This document shows, piece after piece, positions 35,338-44,654 of a DNA stretch of 64,000 nucleotides (the stretch's first letter is position 1; the number at the start of each line of letters is the position of its first letter). The stretch comes from [Clostridium] polysaccharolyticum (lineage in GTDB: Bacteria > Bacillota > Clostridia > Lachnospirales > Lachnospiraceae): NCBI RefSeq assembly GCF_900111595.1, contig NZ_FOHN01000001.1, positions 206,459-270,458 on the forward strand, read 5' to 3'. Below the pieces are notes generated by a model. That model did no database searches. It had not been told where the DNA came from and worked only from the letters and a program-made list of their open reading frames with translations. The translations under genes were made by a program, and so were the position numbers.

Positions 35338-37164
35338 GTGAAGAAAATTTATAGAATAACATTAATGTTAGTTTGTTGTATGTTGTTGCGAAGTTATGCT
35401 ATTAATGCTGATCCTAACATGGATGGTGGAGGTTCAGGGGGTGGCACACAAGCAGGTACGAGTCAAAACTATTATTCATCAGGGGATGATGGTGTCAGGA
35501 TTACAATAATTGATGTAAAAACTAAATGTAGGGCAGAAGGAACTCATACAATTGATTATTATAGAAAAGAAGGTAAAAATGAAAAAAAAATTTTGCATTT
35601 TGGAAAGGTATGCAAAATTGAATACATGGGTACAGGGGGATATACGATAGGGCGGAATTTGGTGCAATCTGATGAAAAATATTTGACTAATACTTTTCAT
35701 ACCTTGGATTTACCAACTATAGTTAGTAATTCGAACAGTACATCAAACATAGAGACAATAAAAGACTATTTCAATAATGAAAAACAATTAAGAGGTATTG
35801 CATCGAGAACAGGTTTATCCTATGGAGAACTGATTAGTGGTAAATACAAAGTAATGATTGAACCAATGCTCTACTTGACTTTCCAGGGAAATTACATGGC
35901 AATGACAGCCCATGAAGCGGCAAAACTGGACATGGCATTAGGAGGAACACTGACATCTGGAGGGGGATTGAGGGCAAAGTTTGTATCCTTTACACATAAG
36001 AACTTGCCACTTTCGATTTTCTTGAAGAAAAAAGATCTGGGGATAAGACCTTGGACTGGTTCTAAGAATAGCCGTGTGCAGAATGGAAGTATTCTCTCGT
36101 ATCTTGGAGTTGGAATACTTAATTTTGCTCCAGAAGGCAATGAGGTAGACTTGGATACATCCAAATATGTTTACAGGCCAGATACCGATGTAATAACAGC
36201 TATTGATGTCAGTGTCACAGGGGGCAATGAGGATGGGGCAACCTGCGATAATCCACTGACGGTGCAATTTTCTAATCCATACTTTGGCACAAGAGTAGTG
36301 ACTGGCATTACAGTACCACAGGGAGGGAGCAGACCTGTCTGGATAAAATGGCATACACCAAATGTTACTAATAAGGTTGTTACATCCATTGAGGTAACTA
36401 TGATGGGGGGAGCTGCTTCATCAACACATGCTTCTATCCCAGTAACCATTAGCCCGCTGGTTAGAAAGGAGCCTATAAATCCGGCAGCGGATGATACGAA
36501 ACCGAAGAGTTTTGTTCAAAACAGTAGTCCGTCATTTCCTACAACATCGGTATTAAGTAAATTTAGTAGTCATGTGACAAGTACATCCTGGCATACATAC
36601 ACATGCACAAAGAGGAGGGTTATTGATTACTATGATACGTATTATGTAGAGGATGAATGGTTTGAAGTGCCAGTGTATAAAACGGTTTATGAGTATTCCG
36701 TCAATACATATAGTAGCAGACTGATTAGCACAACTGTAAAAGTTAAGCCGGATAGCAGTACAAAAGGAGCACGTCAAAAGAGTAACAGCATAAAAAGTGG
36801 CTATGGAATCGAAGTTGAAATAACATCAAACGTATCAGGAAGCAGTGCAAATTGTACGGGAGTGCAGAGTGCATGTGTGTATTTTCCGGAATTTAATTAT
36901 AAAAGATATCGTAGAGATGCAAAACTGTCAAGTGCATCTCTGTTATCTACTCTGACGTTGCCAGTGAATCAGTATTCTCTAAATGGGAGCAGAGTGCATT
37001 TTACACCGATCTGGTATCCAGACGGAAACTATAAGGTCTATGCAGAAGTGTTTGATGCATGGACACCAGGAGGGATGCTTTGCAGTTCTGGAACAGGAAA
37101 CATAAATATAGCAGGAAATATGTGGGATGACTGGTACATAAGGAAAATGATTGAGATGAAGTAA
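35338..37164 (+). CDS. Large exported protein, unknown family
   Basis: Encodes 608 residues. The GTG at 35338 is chosen because AGGAGG lies 7 nt upstream. A signal peptide (IYRITLMLVCCMLLRSYA) is followed by a Gly-rich stretch, several strand-rich segments with conserved-looking Cys, and a Thr/Ser-rich region near 385-420. No membrane anchor, sortase motif or enzyme motif is seen. It is followed by two membrane protein genes. Probably a cell-surface component of the mating apparatus; this is inferred from position only. Confidence 0.65.
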   Translation: MKKIYRITLMLVCCMLLRSYAINADPNMDGGGSGGGTQAGTSQNYYSSGDDGVRITIIDVKTKCRAEGTHTIDYYRKEGKNEKKILHFGKVCKIEYMGTGGYTIGRNLVQSDEKYLTNTFHTLDLPTIVSNSNSTSNIETIKDYFNNEKQLRGIASRTGLSYGELISGKYKVMIEPMLYLTFQGNYMAMTAHEAAKLDMALGGTLTSGGGLRAKFVSFTHKNLPLSIFLKKKDLGIRPWTGSKNSRVQNGSILSYLGVGILNFAPEGNEVDLDTSKYVYRPDTDVITAIDVSVTGGNEDGATCDNPLTVQFSNPYFGTRVVTGITVPQGGSRPVWIKWHTPNVTNKVVTSIEVTMMGGAASSTHASIPVTISPLVRKEPINPAADDTKPKSFVQNSSPSFPTTSVLSKFSSHVTSTSWHTYTCTKRRVIDYYDTYYVEDEWFEVPVYKTVYEYSVNTYSSRLISTTVKVKPDSSTKGARQKSNSIKSGYGIEVEITSNVSGSSANCTGVQSACVYFPEFNYKRYRRDAKLSSASLLSTLTLPVNQYSLNGSRVHFTPIWYPDGNYKVYAEVFDAWTPGGMLCSSGTGNINIAGNMWDDWYIRKMIEMK

Positions 37165-37190
37165 ATAAATCGTAATAAGAGGTGAGTGTA

Positions 37191-37685
37191 TTGCATGAAT
37201 CGGATTATATTTTTTTAATAGCTAGTGTTTTGATTTTTATAGATGGTGTTAGGTTTGTTTTGAAGATAGCAGGCAAAACAGTTAATGAAAATGTATTTTT
37301 AGGAATCATGTTGTCAGTGAATCCCATTATTACATTTGTATTATTTCTGCTAAGTCAGTATACAAATTTTTCTCCTGGCAATTGGTTTGTGTTTGATGAA
37401 TCAAAATCAATAGAGACATTTGTCATTATTTTTGAAATAAAGATTTTGTATCAAAGGATGGATGATCTTTTTTATGAAGAACTTATCACAAGGCTTTTGG
37501 AACCATGCATCATTCTTGTTTTTATTCCTATATTTATTTATAAATCCATATGTCGATTAAATGCTGGAATATATGCAGCATTTGCTGGTATAAACATTGT
37601 CTATATCATTCTGATATGCTATTATATGAATAAAAAAAGGCAGGATGATATAAGGAATGTCAAAAATGAGAAAATGGATATGTGA
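37191..37685 (+). CDS. Polytopic membrane protein
   Basis: Encodes 164 residues from TTG at 37191 (AGAGGTGA upstream). About four hydrophobic helices. It has no paired His/Cys that would suggest an AgrB-type peptidase. The 3' end overlaps the next gene by 20-29 nt. Family unknown. Confidence 0.55.
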   Translation: MHESDYIFLIASVLIFIDGVRFVLKIAGKTVNENVFLGIMLSVNPIITFVLFLLSQYTNFSPGNWFVFDESKSIETFVIIFEIKILYQRMDDLFYEELITRLLEPCIILVFIPIFIYKSICRLNAGIYAAFAGINIVYIILICYYMNKKRQDDIRNVKNEKMDM

Positions 37686-38454
37686 AATAGAAGAATTACA
37701 GCGTAAAACCTATGATGGAACAAATCACATAACGGTAAAAAGTGTTGAATTTTATGAGCGTTGGATCGTGTTAATCATGGCAATTTATATAATTGTTTAT
37801 TTGGGGAAATATGCAATTGGAATAGGCATTTGCATTGATTGGGCTGTTTATATGGTAACAAAACAAACAGAGTCATGGTGCACTTCATTAATAAGATGTA
37901 TTATAATGCTATTAAGTTTATTCTTGGGATATTCTTTATGCGTTATCGGTTTTGTTTTAAACAGAAAGCATATGAATATATTTGTTCTTGTAGTTGTAAT
38001 TATTTATTTAACAAAAAAATTTTTGGCAGATTGGTATAAGATTTCTATAATATCGCAATCAACCGTAGCCAAAATGGCGAATGAATTGATATCAGTATTT
38101 GTTACAATAATGTTTACTGCTGGAACGTATGTAGAGAGTCTAGTTTTCAATGATGTTCCATCTTTAAGCATGATAAAGAAATCATATCATAGTATCGAGC
38201 AATTGAAAATAGTATTAGCTTCAAGTACAGTGTTACAAAAGAAAATATTCCTAGCATATGGCAAGCTATCTATGGAAGTCATTTTTTTAATGCTTTTGCC
38301 AACGCTATGTATTTCTTTGTTCATTACAGGGATTATTGATTTGAAAGAATACTGGATGAAAAAATATGGACAGGAAGATTTTTGGACGAGAGTAGAAATG
38401 AAACGGAAACAAAGGAGTTTAGCTAAAAGTAAAGATATAAAAACAGCTGAATAA
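37657..38454 (+). CDS. Polytopic membrane protein
   Basis: Encodes 265 residues (262 if started at ATG 37666). Five or six hydrophobic segments after a charged N-terminus, with a basic tail (RKQRSLAKSKDIK). It overlaps the preceding gene, so translation is probably coupled, and it is followed by a terminator. Family unknown; a transfer-apparatus accessory is plausible. Confidence 0.55.
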   Translation: MSKMRKWICEIEELQRKTYDGTNHITVKSVEFYERWIVLIMAIYIIVYLGKYAIGIGICIDWAVYMVTKQTESWCTSLIRCIIMLLSLFLGYSLCVIGFVLNRKHMNIFVLVVVIIYLTKKFLADWYKISIISQSTVAKMANELISVFVTIMFTAGTYVESLVFNDVPSLSMIKKSYHSIEQLKIVLASSTVLQKKIFLAYGKLSMEVIFLMLLPTLCISLFITGIIDLKEYWMKKYGQEDFWTRVEMKRKQRSLAKSKDIKTAE

Positions 38455-38465
38455 AGTACATACAG

Positions 38466-38492
38466 AAACACCTTGGCATCAGGGTGTTTTTT
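38466..38492 (+). terminator. Rho-independent terminator
   Basis: AAACACC and GGGTGTTTTTT form a short stem around a TTGGCATCA loop with a trailing T run, 12 nt after the membrane protein stop. Confidence 0.6.
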
Positions 38493-38525
38493 GTATGGGA
38501 AAAATTTTAGGAGGAAGTGGTTGGA

Positions 38526-38906
38526 ATGAATAAAGTAATAGTAATGGGACGTCTAACAAGAAATCCAGAAGTTAGATATTCGCAAGACCTTGCCATTGCC
38601 AGATATACACTGGCAGTAAACAGAAAATACAAGAATAACGGACAAGAAGAAGCTGACTTTATCAGTTGTGTTTCTTTTGGAAAGACAGCTGAATTTGCAG
38701 AAAAATACTTGCATCAGGGAACAAAAGTTGTTGTGTGTGGAAGAATCCAGACAGGCAGCTATAAAAACAAGGATGGCAAAAAAGTCTATACAACAGATGT
38801 TGTTGTAGAAGAAATTGAATTTGCCGAGAGCAAGAATAGCCAAGGAAAATCTGATGAATTTGTAACTGTTCCGGATGATGTAAATGAGGACTTGCCATTT
38901 AATTAG
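38526..38906 (+). CDS. ssb: Single-stranded DNA-binding protein
   Basis: Encodes 126 residues: OB-fold start MNKVIVMGRLTRNPEVRY, core VNRKYKNNGQEEADFISCV and TKVVVCGRIQTGSY, ending in the acidic tip NEDLPFN that recruits partner proteins. Shorter than host SSBs because the linker is brief. It probably coats transferred or replicating ICE DNA. AGGAGG lies 11 nt upstream of the ATG. Confidence 0.93.
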   Translation: MNKVIVMGRLTRNPEVRYSQDLAIARYTLAVNRKYKNNGQEEADFISCVSFGKTAEFAEKYLHQGTKVVVCGRIQTGSYKNKDGKKVYTTDVVVEEIEFAESKNSQGKSDEFVTVPDDVNEDLPFN

Positions 38907-38931
38907 TTAGAAGGAAGGAGAACGGAATGAA

Positions 38932-39630
38932 ATGAATGGAATAGTTTTGCCTGTGGCTGTTTTGGTGTTATCGATAGGCAGCATTATTGGAGCATTTTTT
39001 ATGCAGAATAGGATACAGAAAAAGAATGTAAGGATAACAGATGAGCAGCGAAAAGAGCAGGAAAAAAGAACAGCACAGGACTTTGTCAATGTAAAAGAGA
39101 TTAAAGACATTTTTCTCTATACAAATGATAATTTTATTTGCACCTACATAAAAGTACAGCCGTTTTCCTATGATTTATTGACTTTGAGGGAAAAGAAGGT
39201 AGTAACAAAAAATTTGACTGCTGAACTCTCCCAAGTAAATCGGCCGTTTAAATTTATTGCGGTAAGCCGTCCGGTCGATATTAGTGCAATCGTAAATCAG
39301 TATAATGAATTATTAATGGAAACAACAGATCAGGTGCAGAAGCAGCTTTTAAGAAATGGCATATATCAGTTAAATGAATTTGCTATGTCCGGAGAGGTTA
39401 TGCAGCGTGAGTTTTATTACATGCTGTGGGACCATGCAGAGGATCCTTATGACATAAGAAAAGTTACAAAAGAATTTTTAGAACATTTAGAAAATGCAGG
39501 ATTAAAGGGGGAGATTTTACGAGGAAATGAGATAGTAAAACTATGCAATCTCGTTAATAATCCTGCATATGCAGATAAAGATACATGGAATACAAATTGT
39601 GTGCCATATATGGATTTAGCGGAAGAATAG
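38932..39630 (+). CDS. VirB4 N-terminal half protein (split VirB4)
   Basis: Encodes 232 residues. One N-terminal membrane helix (VLPVAVLVLSIGSIIGAFF) is followed by an alpha/beta region similar to the TraC/VirB4 N-terminal domain (FLYTNDNFICTYIKVQPFSY, FKFIAVSRPVDISAIVNQYN). The next gene, 17 nt later, encodes the ATPase half without this part. It is thus the amino-terminal, membrane-associated portion of a VirB4 encoded as two genes, known in Gram-positive ICEs. Confidence 0.75.
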   Translation: MNGIVLPVAVLVLSIGSIIGAFFMQNRIQKKNVRITDEQRKEQEKRTAQDFVNVKEIKDIFLYTNDNFICTYIKVQPFSYDLLTLREKKVVTKNLTAELSQVNRPFKFIAVSRPVDISAIVNQYNELLMETTDQVQKQLLRNGIYQLNEFAMSGEVMQREFYYMLWDHAEDPYDIRKVTKEFLEHLENAGLKGEILRGNEIVKLCNLVNNPAYADKDTWNTNCVPYMDLAEE

Positions 39631-39647
39631 TAATGGGAGAATAAGAT

Positions 39648-41489
39648 ATGAGAAAAAAGAAAGAAGAAATTAAACCAAACAATGCATTGATTAATCTGAT
39701 TGCCCCGATGGGGCTGGATAAAACACGTAATGAACTATCGGTTGGAGAGAATATAGGGAAAGTATTCGGGGTAATACGTTATCCCGGGTCCCCAGACTAT
39801 GGATGGCTATCTAAATTGACTACACTTTCCGGAACAATTTGCAGTTACATGTTTACTCCAATTGACAATAGTGAATTTATAATGGCACTAAACAAAAACA
39901 TAACACATCAGAAGAGCATTATGGCGAATGCACAAGATGAGCTGACACATCAGAGAGCAGACAAAAGTGCAAGGGATGGGGCTGATTTGCTTATGCAAAT
40001 CGATCAGCACCATGAAGCAATTGGAACAATCAGTACACTGATAATGCCCATGTCTAATGTGGATGATTCCGAGCTGTTAAATAGAACATGCAGGGAAGTA
40101 AGCAGTAAATGCATTTCAGCAGGACTGCAGGTTAGGCTGTTATCGAATAACCAGTTGAATGCATTTCAGCAGATAAGTCCTTTTTATGTAAGTGATAAGG
40201 ACATACGGCAGATAACAGAAAGAATTGCACCTTTGTCAGCAGTTTGCGGCGGGTTTGCGAATGCAAATGCAGGATTAAATGATGGAGCCGGCTTTTATTT
40301 TGCGAAGGATGATACAGGTGGAATGTTAATGCTGGACATGTGGCTGCGTAGCGGGGACAGAACCAATTCCGATATTGTAATTAAAGGAATAAAGGGACAA
40401 GGGAAAAGTACAGCATGTAAACACATCATCTTAAATGAGTACGCTCTTGGAACCAAAATAATTATTATAGATCCGCAGGGCGAATATAAAGAGATGACAC
40501 AAAAACTTGGCGGCACATGGATAAATGCTGCCGGAACTGATGGCAGACTGAATCCGTTACAGATTATGCCAGTACCTAGATCCCTTAGCAGTAAACAGGA
40601 AGAAATGCTATATAAGGATGAGGGGAATGGCATGGGAGACATGGCGTTGTACATTCAGCATCTGGAATTCTTTTTTTCGCTATATATGAAAGGAATAACA
40701 AAGGTGCAAATATCTCTTTTGAAAAAATGCGTTATTGAACTATATAATAATTTTGGAATTACCTGGTCCACAGATATCACAAGGCTGGGTCCAGAAGATT
40801 TTCCAATCATAAAAGATTTACATGAACTAATTGGCCAAAAGGCAAAAGAGGCAAAAGAAAATGAAGAAAGTGAAAACTATAGCTATTATAATGACTTGTA
40901 TATTCTGTTAGAAGATGCTGCTAAAGGAGCGGATTCGATTTTGTGGAATGGTTATTCCACTCTCAGTGCAGATGCAAAATGTGTCTGTATTGATACTAGC
41001 ATCTTGAAAGATGCCAGTCCGGATGTGAAAAGAGCACAGTATTTCCTTATTAACAGCTGGACCTGGCAACAGATGACTAGAGATAGAAATGAAAAGATAA
41101 GAGTGTTTTATGATGAAGCAGAAACCATGATAGATCCAGATGTTCCACAATCACTGGCATTCTTAAAGAACTGTATGGATCAGGACAGGAAATATGAGGC
41201 ATCCATGGTAATTATTGCACATCGAATAGCGGATTTTCTATCCAATCAGGTTAAAATGTTTGGCCAGGCATTATTGGATGATCCATGTTATAAGATAATA
41301 TTTGGATGTGATGGACAGGATTTGCTGGATACAAAAGAATTGTACAAACTTACAGATGCGGAAGAAGAACTTCTGACCAGCAAAAAAAGGAGCCATGCAC
41401 TTATGTTAATTGGAAATAAGAGAATGCATGTGAAGTTTGAAATTCCTGATTATGAGTTTTCGTACTTTGGAACAGGTGGTGGCCGTTAA
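39648..41489 (+). CDS. virB4: VirB4-type conjugation ATPase
   Basis: Encodes 613 residues with Walker A GIKGQGKST (about 247-255), IIIDPQGEYKEM, and a Walker B region RVFYDEAETMIDP. VirB4 ATPases energise channel assembly and substrate transport. It begins directly with LINLIAPMGL and lacks the N-terminal domain, which the preceding gene supplies. Its stop overlaps the ATG of the lysozyme gene by 1 nt. Confidence 0.93.
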   Translation: MRKKKEEIKPNNALINLIAPMGLDKTRNELSVGENIGKVFGVIRYPGSPDYGWLSKLTTLSGTICSYMFTPIDNSEFIMALNKNITHQKSIMANAQDELTHQRADKSARDGADLLMQIDQHHEAIGTISTLIMPMSNVDDSELLNRTCREVSSKCISAGLQVRLLSNNQLNAFQQISPFYVSDKDIRQITERIAPLSAVCGGFANANAGLNDGAGFYFAKDDTGGMLMLDMWLRSGDRTNSDIVIKGIKGQGKSTACKHIILNEYALGTKIIIIDPQGEYKEMTQKLGGTWINAAGTDGRLNPLQIMPVPRSLSSKQEEMLYKDEGNGMGDMALYIQHLEFFFSLYMKGITKVQISLLKKCVIELYNNFGITWSTDITRLGPEDFPIIKDLHELIGQKAKEAKENEESENYSYYNDLYILLEDAAKGADSILWNGYSTLSADAKCVCIDTSILKDASPDVKRAQYFLINSWTWQQMTRDRNEKIRVFYDEAETMIDPDVPQSLAFLKNCMDQDRKYEASMVIIAHRIADFLSNQVKMFGQALLDDPCYKIIFGCDGQDLLDTKELYKLTDAEEELLTSKKRSHALMLIGNKRMHVKFEIPDYEFSYFGTGGGR

Positions 41490-42160
41490 TGGATCCAGTT
41501 ACAGTAGCAAAAGTAGCTATGCTTGTAAAAGAACAGCTTAAATCAGAAGAAAAGCGCAGAAGACTACTGATTGCAGTGATTTCAATTGTAATGTCAGTAG
41601 TTTTTGTCTTTTCTGCTGTCACTTATATAATTACACATCCTGTTGATATCATTTTTGGTGATGGTGATGGTATCAAGATAGGTGAAAACATTAAGATTGA
41701 TGCATCCCATGTAGAAAAATCCGTATGGGATTCTCTGAAGAAGAAGGGGTTTTCTGATGCAGGAGCAGCCGGGACCATGGGAAATATGTGTGCAGAAAGC
41801 CATTTCAACCCGTCAGCAGGCTACTGTGGACATTATGGCATCTGTCAATGGGGCGGCGGACGTTATACAGGTCTGGTTAATTATGCAGGTGAAGCACCAT
41901 GGAACAACCTGGAAACGCAACTTGATTATTTTTTTATGGAATGCCAAAAAAACTATAATGGTGTCTGGAATGAGATGATAAATGCGACAGATGTAATCCG
42001 GGCAACGGATTATTTCTGTGCTTATTATGAAATTTGCCCAGGAACTTTAGGCAACTGGGCATACAGTACAATAGATGGAAAAGCGTATCAGGGACTGGCA
42101 GACAGGAGGGCATACGCAAAAGCATATATGCAAAAATTCGCACAAGGAGGAAAAGAATGA
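41489..42160 (+). CDS. VirB1-like lysozyme (phage tail lysozyme domain)
   Basis: Encodes 223 residues. A membrane anchor (LLIAVISIVMSVVFVFSAVTYII, about 29-51) precedes a phage tail lysozyme-type domain: GAAGTMGNMCAESHFNP with the likely catalytic Glu, then GYCGHYGICQWGGGR and YFCAYYEICPG. It should open peptidoglycan for the transfer apparatus. No CHAP or NlpC domain, unlike many Gram-positive relatives. Confidence 0.85.
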   Translation: MDPVTVAKVAMLVKEQLKSEEKRRRLLIAVISIVMSVVFVFSAVTYIITHPVDIIFGDGDGIKIGENIKIDASHVEKSVWDSLKKKGFSDAGAAGTMGNMCAESHFNPSAGYCGHYGICQWGGGRYTGLVNYAGEAPWNNLETQLDYFFMECQKNYNGVWNEMINATDVIRATDYFCAYYEICPGTLGNWAYSTIDGKAYQGLADRRAYAKAYMQKFAQGGKE

Positions 42161-42161
42161 A

Positions 42162-43346
42162 ATGATATTTTACATGGCGACAGAACAGAACAAAGAACGG
42201 TTGGAATTCCTTGCAGAAACGTACATTTTAAACGTAAATACATATGCATATTTAGGGGCAGATGACATGCTGTCCTTAGTAAAAAATGAACTGCGAAATA
42301 CAGAAATGGAAGCTTTGATAATGGATGCAGGAATTCTTGAAGATAGTACTTTGGTAAACAGCGAAGAATTGTTAGAAGTATTTAAGGCATTTAAGCTGTT
42401 GTATCCGGAAAGCAAGATTGTTGTTCTTACAGAAAAAGATATGGAAAGAGAAACAAACGAGATTTTCTTTTCCATATCTTTTTCATCTGTTTCTAAAGAA
42501 CTAGTGGATATCTTAAGTGCAAATGCTGAAGAAGATTCTGAAAAGGAAACATTAGATATGGAACAAGAGATAGAAAAAGAAAGGGAGGCGGAGCAAGAAT
42601 CAGTCGGAACTGATAGAGAAATAATTACTAAAGATAGAATAAAGGTATCTGGAGGAACACCGTTATTAAAAATGCGTGTTCAGCAGAATAATCAGGAACA
42701 CAAGCCGAAGAACATTGTTAAGTTGTCGTCTGCATGTGGAGATAGGAATGAGCTGAACATATTGAAACAGCAGTGGTCTTGTAACAATCTAATGGTTGCA
42801 GTCATAGGCAGTGAAAGAAGAACTGGTACTACAACAGTGGCCTTTAAGCTTTCCGAGTGGCTTAGCCAGTCTGGGGCGAAGGTTTCCTATACAGAGGCAA
42901 ATGCTCATTTCCATTTAAAGCTGATTGCACAAAAATTTAGATTTAGAAAAGAAAATCAGTATTATGTAAGAAAAAATATTAATTATTACGAAAACACAGA
43001 ATTTGACAAGTATAATGGAAGAAATTTCATTCTGCTTGATTTGGGAAGCATTCAGGAAAATACAGATTGGGTAATCCGCATTTTAAAAGAAGTTGCAGAC
43101 ATGATAATCTTGACAGCAGGAGGAAAGATATATGAGCAGAATGCATTGGATAAGGCAGTGGATATATTGCTTTTCATGGAAAAGCCTTGTGCAGTAATTT
43201 TTAATTTCCTTTCAGAGCAGGATTTTCTTGAACAGGAGGAAAGATTTCATGGAAATGATATCATAATGTTAAATGGGGAATACGAGCCGGATTTGCTAAA
43301 ACCAATTGATGTAAGTGAAATATTTGAGTGTTATAAAAGTAGTTAA
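42162..43346 (+). CDS. TadZ/CpaE-like ATPase with degenerate P-loop
   Basis: Encodes 394 residues from ATG 42162 (AGGAGG 11 nt upstream). The N-terminal 120 residues look like an atypical receiver domain (LIMDAGILEDSTLV, KIVVLTEKD), followed by an acidic linker and a MinD/ParA-like domain with P-loop GSERRTGTTT, where the usual Lys of GKT is replaced. FILLDLGSI is the Walker B-like strand. Architecture is that of TadZ. It is the second such protein in the element (see 28997) and may be a non-hydrolysing partner. Confidence 0.68.
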   Translation: MIFYMATEQNKERLEFLAETYILNVNTYAYLGADDMLSLVKNELRNTEMEALIMDAGILEDSTLVNSEELLEVFKAFKLLYPESKIVVLTEKDMERETNEIFFSISFSSVSKELVDILSANAEEDSEKETLDMEQEIEKEREAEQESVGTDREIITKDRIKVSGGTPLLKMRVQQNNQEHKPKNIVKLSSACGDRNELNILKQQWSCNNLMVAVIGSERRTGTTTVAFKLSEWLSQSGAKVSYTEANAHFHLKLIAQKFRFRKENQYYVRKNINYYENTEFDKYNGRNFILLDLGSIQENTDWVIRILKEVADMIILTAGGKIYEQNALDKAVDILLFMEKPCAVIFNFLSEQDFLEQEERFHGNDIIMLNGEYEPDLLKPIDVSEIFECYKSS

Positions 43347-43360
43347 ATAGGAGAACACAA

Positions 43361-43489
43361 ATTGTAAATAATATAGCAGACAAGCTAATGGAAAATGCAG
43401 ATGGCTTCTTTTCGGAAACTGGGAAAAAGTGCATATCCATTGAGAAAGCGGTAGAAGTCTTAAAAATTTATGTAGAAAAGAACAAATAA
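43361..43489 (+). CDS. Small hypothetical protein with probable ATT start
   Basis: 42 residues (IVNNIADKLMENADGFFSET, then GKKCISIEKAVEVLKIYVEK). AGGAG at 43349-43353 is 7 nt from ATT at 43361, while the only ATG (43388) has no ribosome binding site. The frame is otherwise protein-like, and it sits between the TadZ-like gene and a helix-turn-helix gene. Confidence 0.45.
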   Translation: MVNNIADKLMENADGFFSETGKKCISIEKAVEVLKIYVEKNK

Positions 43490-43514
43490 CTGATAAAACA
43501 GGGGAGAATGTTAA

Positions 43515-44216
43515 ATGAGAAAATTTGAGATGTTAAATGTTATCTGTAAGGATTGCGAGCTTACAGCAAAAGAAAAACTTGTTGCACAGTATTTTGTGTA
43601 CAAGTCTAATAAGTCTGGAGCATGTTATCCTTGTGTAAATAAGATCGCAGAAGACTGTAGTGTGAGCAGAAGAACTGTACAGAGAGCTACCAAGAAGTTG
43701 GCCGAGAAAGAGTATATTATAAAAGAAGAACGTTTCAAATTTGGAAAACAGACATCTAATCTTTACACATTTAATACTCTCCTGTTTGAGAATATTATGC
43801 AGCGTGAGAAGGAAATTGAACTGGAGAGCAGACAAGAAAAAGCAAATTCTACTGTTGTGGCCATGGAAGTAATAGAACTTGAGGAACTGCTTAACATTGA
43901 GAATACAGATACAATTATAGAAGCAGACCAGGAAAGTATAGACTTAGATGATTTAATTATGTCTGGAACCCAGGAAGAGGATTCTATAGAATGTGCACAG
44001 GAAGAAGTACCATTTAAGGAACCGAATCAAGAGCAGATAAACAAAGAAGAAATTTTCTTTTCCGTATCTTTGTTGGCTTGGTTTATATGCATTTTAGACG
44101 GACGAGACATACAGCCAGGGAAAGGGGGGCAGGACAATTTAATAACAATTGGAAATCATAATAGCATTAGTAGCATAGCATCAAGAAAGATCATGGGTGC
44201 TTTTTTTCCGCCTTAA
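43515..44216 (+). CDS. Winged helix-turn-helix protein, replication or regulatory
   Basis: Encodes 233 residues. Residues about 15-80 form a winged helix (LTAKEKLVAQYFVYKSNKSG, NKIAEDCSVSRRTVQRATKK, LAEKEYIIKEERF), as in helix-turn-helix_36 replication or regulatory proteins. The middle is acidic and Glu-rich; the C-terminus has one hydrophobic patch. It may regulate the transfer operon. A small hairpin follows at 44227-44245. Confidence 0.7.
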   Translation: MRKFEMLNVICKDCELTAKEKLVAQYFVYKSNKSGACYPCVNKIAEDCSVSRRTVQRATKKLAEKEYIIKEERFKFGKQTSNLYTFNTLLFENIMQREKEIELESRQEKANSTVVAMEVIELEELLNIENTDTIIEADQESIDLDDLIMSGTQEEDSIECAQEEVPFKEPNQEQINKEEIFFSVSLLAWFICILDGRDIQPGKGGQDNLITIGNHNSISSIASRKIMGAFFPP

Positions 44217-44332
44217 TTTCTGTTAGGGGCGTCACTATGACACCCAAATTATACGATGAGTATAGATATTGAAAAAGAAAATATAAATATAATATATATA
44301 CTAAAATAACAGATAAGGTGCGAAATTTAACA

Positions 44333-44361
44333 TTGAATTTCACGTCTTTTTTGCATATACT
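44333..44361 (+). promoter_or_regulatory. Promoter for the Phd-RelE type pair
   Basis: TTGAAT (44333-44338) and TATACT (44356-44361) with 17-nt spacing, 32 nt before the antitoxin ATG. The rest of 44217-44393 holds a GGG-GTCA/TGAC-CCC hairpin and AT-rich sequence. Confidence 0.55.
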
Positions 44362-44393
44362 AAAAGTAAGTAAACAGAAAGGAAAGGTGAATT

Positions 44394-44654
44394 ATGCCAA
44401 ATATTAAACCAATATCGGATCTAAGAAATTATAGTGAAGTGCTTCGCGATGTGAGTGTTGGAGCACCAGTATTCCTTACCAAGAATGGCCGTGGAAAGTA
44501 TGCGATTGTTGCTATACAGGATTACGAAAAGAGCCAGGCAACACTTGCACTTATGGATGAGCTTGCAAAAGGGAAAAAAACAGGAGAGGAAAAGGGATGG
44601 CTTTCATCCAGTGATGTGAGAGCACATTTTATGGAAAGACGAAATGAAGAATAA
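44394..44654 (+). CDS. Phd/YefM family antitoxin
   Basis: Encodes 86 residues: MPNIKPISDLRNYSEVLRDV and PVFLTKNGRGKYAIVAIQDY are the Phd/YefM fold signature. The C-terminus (EEKGWLSSSDVRAHFMERRN) should wrap and inhibit the toxin encoded next. Overlap of 11 nt with the toxin gene. It likely represses its own promoter. Confidence 0.88.
   Translation: MPNIKPISDLRNYSEVLRDVSVGAPVFLTKNGRGKYAIVAIQDYEKSQATLALMDELAKGKKTGEEKGWLSSSDVRAHFMERRNEE

Noticed and set aside
37191..37685. Membrane protein as the missing AgrB
   Set aside because: No His/Cys catalytic pair or AgrB-like motif, and it is 11 kb from the agr-like genes.
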